The notes under the pieces: generated by a model | Database searches by the model: none | What the model was told of the DNA's origin: nothing | Seen by the model: the letters and a program-made list of their open reading frames with translations, nothing else | Origin: Gallionellaceae bacterium | Lineage (GTDB): Bacteria > Pseudomonadota > Gammaproteobacteria > Burkholderiales > Gallionellaceae | Reading direction: 5' to 3' | Length of the DNA: 8,269 bases | Assembly (NCBI GenBank): GCA_003151655.1 | Contig: PLYB01000318.1 | Coordinates: forward strand, 1 to 8,269 | Made by a program: the position numbers and the translations under genes | In this document: in pieces, positions 4,937 to 8,269 of the stretch | Layout of the letters: each line of letters begins with the position of its first letter | Position numbering within the stretch: the stretch's first letter is position 1

Positions 4937-7024
4937 TTAAACGCTCCCTGCCTTGGTATCGCTGTTCAAATTTGGATAACGCACATAATCCACCAACTCC
5001 TGAACTGACTGCTCCGGCGCTGCCGTCAGCAGACTGCCCACGACTACCCCGACAAAACCAACCGGCATGCCGAAGATGCCCGCTGAAATCGGACTGATCC
5101 CCCACCATAACGACGCGTTCACACCGAAGAACGGATAGGTGATGTACATGTAGTACATGCACACGCCCAAACCGCCCAGCATCCCGGTGATTGCCCCGGT
5201 CTTGTTGGCGCGCTTCCAGAATATTCCCAGGGCAAGCGCGGGGAAAAATGCGGATGCCGCCAGCGAGAATGCCGCGCCAACCAGAAACAGAATATCGCCG
5301 GGCTTGAGCGAAGTGATATAGGCGGCAAACGCCGCCACACCCAGCAACAATGCCTTGGAAATAAACAGCCGTCTCGAGGTCGGCGCTTTGGGGTCGAGCA
5401 TTTTGTAGTACACATCATGCGACAGCGAATTTGAGATCGTCAGCATCAGACCATCCGCTGTGGAAAGTGCAGCAGCCAAGCCTCCCGCCGCCACCAGTGC
5501 GGTAATTGCATAAGGTAAACCCGCGATTTCCGGCGTCGCCAGCACAATCAAGTCCCCGCCGATGGTGACCTCGGCCAATTGCACGATACCATCGTGATTT
5601 ATATCGGTCACACTCATCAGCGATTTATCTACCGATGCCCAGGCGGAAACCCAGCTCGGCAGTTCGGAAAAACTGGAACCCACCAGCAAGGTATACACAT
5701 CGTACTTGGCCAACACCGCCAGCGCGGGAGCTGTAATGTAGAGCAACGAAATAAACAACAACGACCAGAACACGGATACTCTTGCCTCACGCACAGTTGG
5801 CGTGGTGTAAAAGCGCATCAGAATATGCGGCAAGGCGGCAGTTCCCACCATCAGACAGAGCACCAGCGCCAGAAAGTTTTTGCGTTTTTTATCGCGCGTC
5901 GCCTCGTCCGCACCGGCGAACGGTTCGGCATGCGCGGCAATCGGACCGGACTTGATTCTGTCCGACTCGGCAGCAGCCCGCCACGCGCTACGTGCCGTAG
6001 CAACATCCGGCGGAAATTCAGCCACCGCTTGCTCGGCCAGCGCGACCGTCGCCGCATCCACAGCGGGCGCGGCTTTTAACTCTTTCGCCGTTTTCAACAG
6101 CAGTTCTTTTTCTTTGGCCAGATAGGCAGCACCTCCCGCATCCAAGGCGCGTAATTTTTCCTCGGTTATTTTCTCGCGTTGTTTGAAAATGGCACGCACC
6201 TCCGCCTCGCGCGCGCCTTCCGGCGTGAGCGGATCGTTCAACACGTGTTCGCGTGCCGTGACTTTTTCCAGCACGTAACCATAGGCCACTTGCGGAATCG
6301 GATTACCCGTATGCTTCACCGACAACCAGATCACCGGAATCATGTAGGCCACTATCAAAATGATGTATTGCGCCACCTGCGTCCAAGTCACCGCACGCAT
6401 GCCGCCCAGAAAGGAACACACCAGAATACTACCCAGACCGACGAACACGCCCACCCCGAAATCCAGCCCGGTGAAGCGGCTGGTGATGAGCCCCACTCCG
6501 TAGATTTGCGCGATCACATAAGTGAACGAGCACAGGATCGCGGCGAAGACACCGATAGAGCGCGGGATGCTGCCGCCGTAGCGTGCACTGAGAAAATCAG
6601 GGATGGTGAATTTGCCGAACTTGCGCAGATACGGTGCCAACAGCAAAGCCACCAGCACAAAGCCTCCCGTCCAGCCCAGCACGAAAGCCAAACCATCGTA
6701 ACCGGACAGATACAGCGTGCCCGCCAGACCAATGAAGCTGGCCGCCGACATCCAGTCTGCCCCCACCGCCATACCGTTGAAAAAAGCCGGAACCCGCCGC
6801 CCCGCCACATAATATTCTTCGACATCGGATGTTCTGGAGAGGATGCCGATACCCGCATACAGCAATACGGTCACGCCGAGAAAAATGTAACCCAGTATTT
6901 TGTTGGGCACCCCCATCTGTTCCAGAATGGCCAAGGTGACCACGAACCCGATGAAGCAGCCGGTATACAGTGCGTAGTAGCGTGTCAGTTGCGAGACGAA
7001 GCGGGATTTGGGCCGTGCGGACAT
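4937..7024 (-). CDS. Sodium:solute symporter, large subunit (VC_2705-type, ActP-like)
   Basis: This 695-residue inner-membrane protein belongs to the solute:sodium symporter family, in the subfamily that works with a small partner subunit; members are often annotated as acetate or cation permeases. Hydrophobic segments start at about residues 21 and 42 and continue to about 668. Family landmarks include EEYYVAGRRVPAFFNGMAVGADWMSAASF (in two parts around 69-97), the TM core, and GGLAAALSTADGLMLTISNSLSHD (around 514-537), the Na+-site region. Two features stand out: a hydrophilic insert of about 125 residues (256-383; bases 5876..6259), Ala/Glu/Lys-rich and helical, and a canonical EF-hand loop DINHDGIVQLAE (474-485) between membrane segments. 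The ATG overlaps the small-subunit stop as TGATG, so the subunits are coupled. The solute cannot be inferred from sequence alone. Confidence 0.94.
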   Translation of the reverse strand: MSARPKSRFVSQLTRYYALYTGCFIGFVVTLAILEQMGVPNKILGYIFLGVTVLLYAGIGILSRTSDVEEYYVAGRRVPAFFNGMAVGADWMSAASFIGLAGTLYLSGYDGLAFVLGWTGGFVLVALLLAPYLRKFGKFTIPDFLSARYGGSIPRSIGVFAAILCSFTYVIAQIYGVGLITSRFTGLDFGVGVFVGLGSILVCSFLGGMRAVTWTQVAQYIILIVAYMIPVIWLSVKHTGNPIPQVAYGYVLEKVTAREHVLNDPLTPEGAREAEVRAIFKQREKITEEKLRALDAGGAAYLAKEKELLLKTAKELKAAPAVDAATVALAEQAVAEFPPDVATARSAWRAAAESDRIKSGPIAAHAEPFAGADEATRDKKRKNFLALVLCLMVGTAALPHILMRFYTTPTVREARVSVFWSLLFISLLYITAPALAVLAKYDVYTLLVGSSFSELPSWVSAWASVDKSLMSVTDINHDGIVQLAEVTIGGDLIVLATPEIAGLPYAITALVAAGGLAAALSTADGLMLTISNSLSHDVYYKMLDPKAPTSRRLFISKALLLGVAAFAAYITSLKPGDILFLVGAAFSLAASAFFPALALGIFWKRANKTGAITGMLGGLGVCMYYMYITYPFFGVNASLWWGISPISAGIFGMPVGFVGVVVGSLLTAAPEQSVQELVDYVRYPNLNSDTKAGSV

Positions 7025-7287
7025 CAGCGATCAAGCTCCTGCACACCGTACTCACGATCCAGCTTGTCCATACAGTAAGCGTAATATCCGACCAGCATCA
7101 CATAAATCACAATCGCCCCCTGCGCTCCCATATAAAACGAAAGCGGAAACCCCAGCAAGGTGAAAGATTGCAACTCGCGCGCATACCAGCAGACGACAAA
7201 AGTAACCAGAAACCAGATCAACAACAGCCCCCCGGTAATTTTGAGATTTCTGCGCCAATATTGTTTATGTCTCTCGGTCAGTTGCAT
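7024..7287 (-). CDS. Sodium:solute symporter small subunit (DUF4212)
   Basis: This 87-residue protein has two membrane segments (about 17-36 and 50-72) and the family signature FPLSFYMGAQGAIVIYV. It is the small partner of the VC_2705-type symporter encoded directly downstream, with a one-base stop/start overlap. The N-terminal MQLTERHKQYWRRNL is how I recall relatives beginning, which favours the ATG at 7287. ATG 7308 and GTG 7317 are in frame upstream, but the predicted promoter (-10 at 7333..7338) would place transcription start near 7325, leaving almost no leader for those. No strong Shine-Dalgarno is seen; GGA lies 5 bases before the chosen ATG. Confidence 0.9.
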   Translation of the reverse strand: MQLTERHKQYWRRNLKITGGLLLIWFLVTFVVCWYARELQSFTLLGFPLSFYMGAQGAIVIYVMLVGYYAYCMDKLDREYGVQELDR

Positions 7288-7332
7288 ATTTATCCGGTCA
7301 GTCGGCATCTCTGGCACGACGAATTTCCAAGC

Positions 7333-7361
7333 ATTACAAATTCAGACCCGTAGTATGCCAA
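7333..7361 (-). promoter_or_regulatory. Sigma70-type promoter of the symporter operon
   Basis: On the minus strand, TTGGCA (7356..7361; 5/6 match to the -35 consensus) and TGTAAT (7333..7338; 5/6 match to -10) are separated by exactly 17 bases. Transcription would start near 7325 and give a leader of about 38 bases to the ATG at 7287. No operator-like dyad was recognised around it. Confidence 0.6.
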
Positions 7362-7413
7362 GCAAAACTACCGTCTGCAAACAGGCGTAGCCTTATCGAG
7401 AGTAGAATAACGC

Positions 7414-7743
7414 ATGGAAAAATCATATCTATCCGATGAAGACGCACGAATATTTTATCTTGATGCCATTGCTGACCGTTCTATAGAGAAAAAAGCTGCG
7501 CTCGGTAAACTGACTAATTCTAAAACTATTGAGGCGGCTCTTGGCAAGTGCCTTGTACTCGAAGAGGTGATTCTTCAAGCGTCATATCTGGCTCACGTCC
7601 ATGATTTTCACGGACCCAACGGATTCAGGAAAGATGCAAACCCGGTTACCGCAGATGATATATCGCTGGCGCTGACCATAGTAAATAGCGATGCGACGCC
7701 ACAATTTACAGGGGAATTTCCTGTGCTGAACTACCTTTGGTGA
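7414..7743 (+). CDS. Hypothetical protein, 109 residues
   Basis: I do not recognise this protein. It is hydrophilic and mainly helical by composition in its first 65 residues (MEKSYLSDEDARIFYLDAIA onward, with a Lys-rich stretch and a helix ending in YLAHVHDFHG), then a looser C-terminal half ending in PVLNYLW. It has no signal peptide, no membrane segment and no evident nucleotide or zinc motif; the HVHDFH cluster (residues 61-66) is the only possible metal site. The ATG at 7414 has only a weak purine-rich stretch upstream. TAGAAT (7403..7408) lies 5 bases before the ATG, which would suit a leaderless message, but it has no good -35. The gene diverges from the symporter operon and stands at the edge of an accessory-looking region. 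A second short frame overlaps its stop (GTGA). Confidence 0.62.
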   Translation: MEKSYLSDEDARIFYLDAIADRSIEKKAALGKLTNSKTIEAALGKCLVLEEVILQASYLAHVHDFHGPNGFRKDANPVTADDISLALTIVNSDATPQFTGEFPVLNYLW

Positions 7744-7847
7744 GATTTGCATTGACTATCAAAGGAGTGACGTACAAAGTAATTGGGGAGATCAGGCCGG
7801 GAAGGAGAAACAGGAATATTGCGGTCTACAACTTCTACAAGAGGTGA
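7740..7847 (+). CDS. Possible 35-residue coupled small ORF
   Basis: A GTG at 7740 overlaps the stop of the preceding gene by 4 bases (GTGA) and opens a frame of 35 codons ending in TGA at 7845. The product, beginning MRFALTIKGVTYKVIGEI and ending NFYKR, is basic and alternates hydrophobic and polar residues as a beta-rich small protein might. The GTGA overlap is typical of coupled genes. Against it: no family is recognised, length alone is not significant, and the start is not ATG. A TTG at 7752 is an alternative. It could also be the remnant of a longer gene broken by a frameshift. Confidence 0.35.
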   Translation: MRFALTIKGVTYKVIGEIRPGRRNRNIAVYNFYKR

Positions 7848-7851
7848 AACC

Positions 7852-7908
7852 GCTCACGGTACGGAATGCTTGCGCCCCCCGCTTAACGCCCTTGGCGGCC
7901 CCGTGAGC
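7852..7908. other. Hairpin with GC-rich loop in the non-coding stretch
   Basis: GCTCACGG (7852..7859) and CCGTGAGC (7901..7908) are perfect 8-base reverse complements around a 41-base loop. A small inner stem CGCC/GGCG (7887..7890 and 7894..7897) lies in the loop, which is markedly more GC-rich than the AT-rich bases that follow. No T-run follows on either strand, so it is not an obvious terminator. It separates the small genes at 7414..7847 from the promoter of the right-edge gene. Confidence 0.45.
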
Positions 7909-7947
7909 TTGGATATAGTATAGGTCAAGTCCAGTAACCAGCGCAAT

Positions 7948-7990
7948 CTTAATTTGCTCTTAACACCTTAATTTGGCACCTCAAAATTTG
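7948..7990 (+). repeat. Short direct repeats upstream of the right-edge promoter
   Basis: CTTAATTTG occurs at 7948..7956 and again at 7967..7975, 19 bases apart, and a related AAAATTTG lies at 7983..7990, running into the -35 box. Repeats placed like this can be regulator-binding sites, but such AT-rich words also recur by chance. No regulator gene is visible nearby. Confidence 0.3.
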
Positions 7991-8016
7991 ACACTTGTGT
8001 AGGTCAGTTCTACATT
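7988..8016 (+). promoter_or_regulatory. Candidate promoter of the right-edge nuclease gene
   Basis: A consensus -35 TTGACA (7988..7993) is followed after 17 bases by TACATT (8011..8016), a 4/6 match to the -10 consensus. Transcription would begin near 8023, about 24 bases before the ATG at 8047. The -10 is weak, which would fit a regulated or low-level promoter. Confidence 0.45.
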
Positions 8017-8046
8017 TCACCTTTGTACCCAGCTAATCATCATTCA

Positions 8047-8269
8047 ATGCTCGTCCCATTCTCCGATTTCTACACCAGCCTCGACCCCGATTCACTCAAA
8101 CGTGGCAAACAGTTCGAGCACTTCGTCAAATGGTTCCTGAAAGCCGACCCTGAATGGGCGACGCAAGTTGACCAAGTATGGCTATGGAATGAATGGCCGG
8201 GCCGCTGGGGGGCGGACTGCGGCATTGATCTGGTGTTTCAGCATAAGAACGGCGACCACTGGGCGGTGC
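8047..8269 (+). CDS. N-terminus of a type ISP restriction-like / Mrr-helicase protein (truncated by window)
   Basis: The frame is open from ATG 8047 to the window end, 74 complete codons. It reads like the Mrr-type nuclease domain that begins type ISP restriction-modification enzymes (LlaGI/LlaBIII-like) and related large helicases. The marks are GKQFEHFVKWFLKADPEW (20-37, with the conserved Glu24), VWLWNEWPGRWGADCGIDLV (44-63) and HWAV at the edge. Asp61 in GIDLV is the expected metal-binding Asp; the partner (Q/E)xK should fall just beyond the window. In type ISP enzymes one polypeptide of about 1500 or more residues continues with helicase, coupler, methyltransferase and target-recognition domains, none of which can be seen here. 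No Shine-Dalgarno precedes the ATG; a TTG at 8023 is the only in-frame alternative nearby. It could instead be a nuclease-helicase without a methyltransferase. Confidence 0.75.
   Translation, partial: MLVPFSDFYTSLDPDSLKRGKQFEHFVKWFLKADPEWATQVDQVWLWNEWPGRWGADCGIDLVFQHKNGDHWAV

Noticed and set aside
4806..5162. Upstream extension of the kinase frame to an ATG at 5162
   Set aside because: The first 75 codons run inside the symporter coding sequence on the same strand and do not resemble a kinase N-terminus.
6179..7078. Long open frame (299 codons) on the + strand antisense to the symporter
   Set aside because: It lies opposite a well-supported membrane protein gene; its translation is His/Arg/Gln-rich with no domain, as expected from reading a hydrophobic gene backwards.
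7881..7887. Integron attC site around GCTTAAC/GTTAAGC
   Set aside because: Only one core-like heptamer is present; I found no matching inverse core within about 150 bases on either side and no typical paired arms, so the match is probably chance.
1..8269. CRISPR array, tRNA or rRNA gene, insertion sequence with transposase
   Set aside because: No regularly spaced repeats, no tRNA cloverleaf or rRNA segment and no transposase-like frame were recognised in the reading of the window.

Overview
The window reads as a chromosomal stretch of a Gram-negative bacterium, most likely a betaproteobacterium. The main reason is the gene run lpxK, Trm112-like, kdsB, adk: lipid A 4'-kinase, CMP-KDO synthetase and a long-type adenylate kinase in an order I know from betaproteobacteria. 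The two-subunit Na+/solute symporter fits the same group. Placement near Nitrosomonadales or Gallionellaceae is only a guess from composition and gene style; no rRNA or other marker gene is present.

Layout. 1..2525 (+) is a housekeeping cluster: the 3' part of lpxK, a small Trm112 zinc protein, kdsB (these three overlap by one base each) and, after a nested inverted repeat, adk. 2528..2594 is a perfect inverted pair of REP-like palindromes with GTAG feet. 2618..3013 (+) is a GlcG/HbpS-type protein. 7287 down to 3051 (-) is an apparent operon of four genes: symporter small subunit, symporter large subunit, an APH-fold kinase and a HAD-like protein. It is preceded by a good sigma70-type promoter (7333..7361). 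From 7414 onward (+) the content looks accessory: an unrecognised 109-residue protein, a possible 35-residue coupled ORF, a 300-base non-coding stretch with a hairpin, short repeats and a promoter, and then the first 74 codons of a large nuclease gene. That last gene resembles the N-terminus of type ISP restriction-modification or Mrr-helicase proteins and runs out of the window.

How the genes work together. lpxK and kdsB both serve lipid A/KDO core assembly; Trm112 is a methyltransferase activator whose link to them is only positional. The two symporter subunits form one transporter, translated from overlapping frames. The kinase stop codon touches the HAD start codon with no spacing, so these two products are probably made together; whether they act on the transported solute is unknown. 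The strongest leads for something less ordinary are the restriction-like gene at the right edge with its small unidentified neighbours, the HAD protein with Asn in place of the usual second catalytic Asp, the EF-hand loop in the symporter, and the two palindromic repeat elements beside adk.
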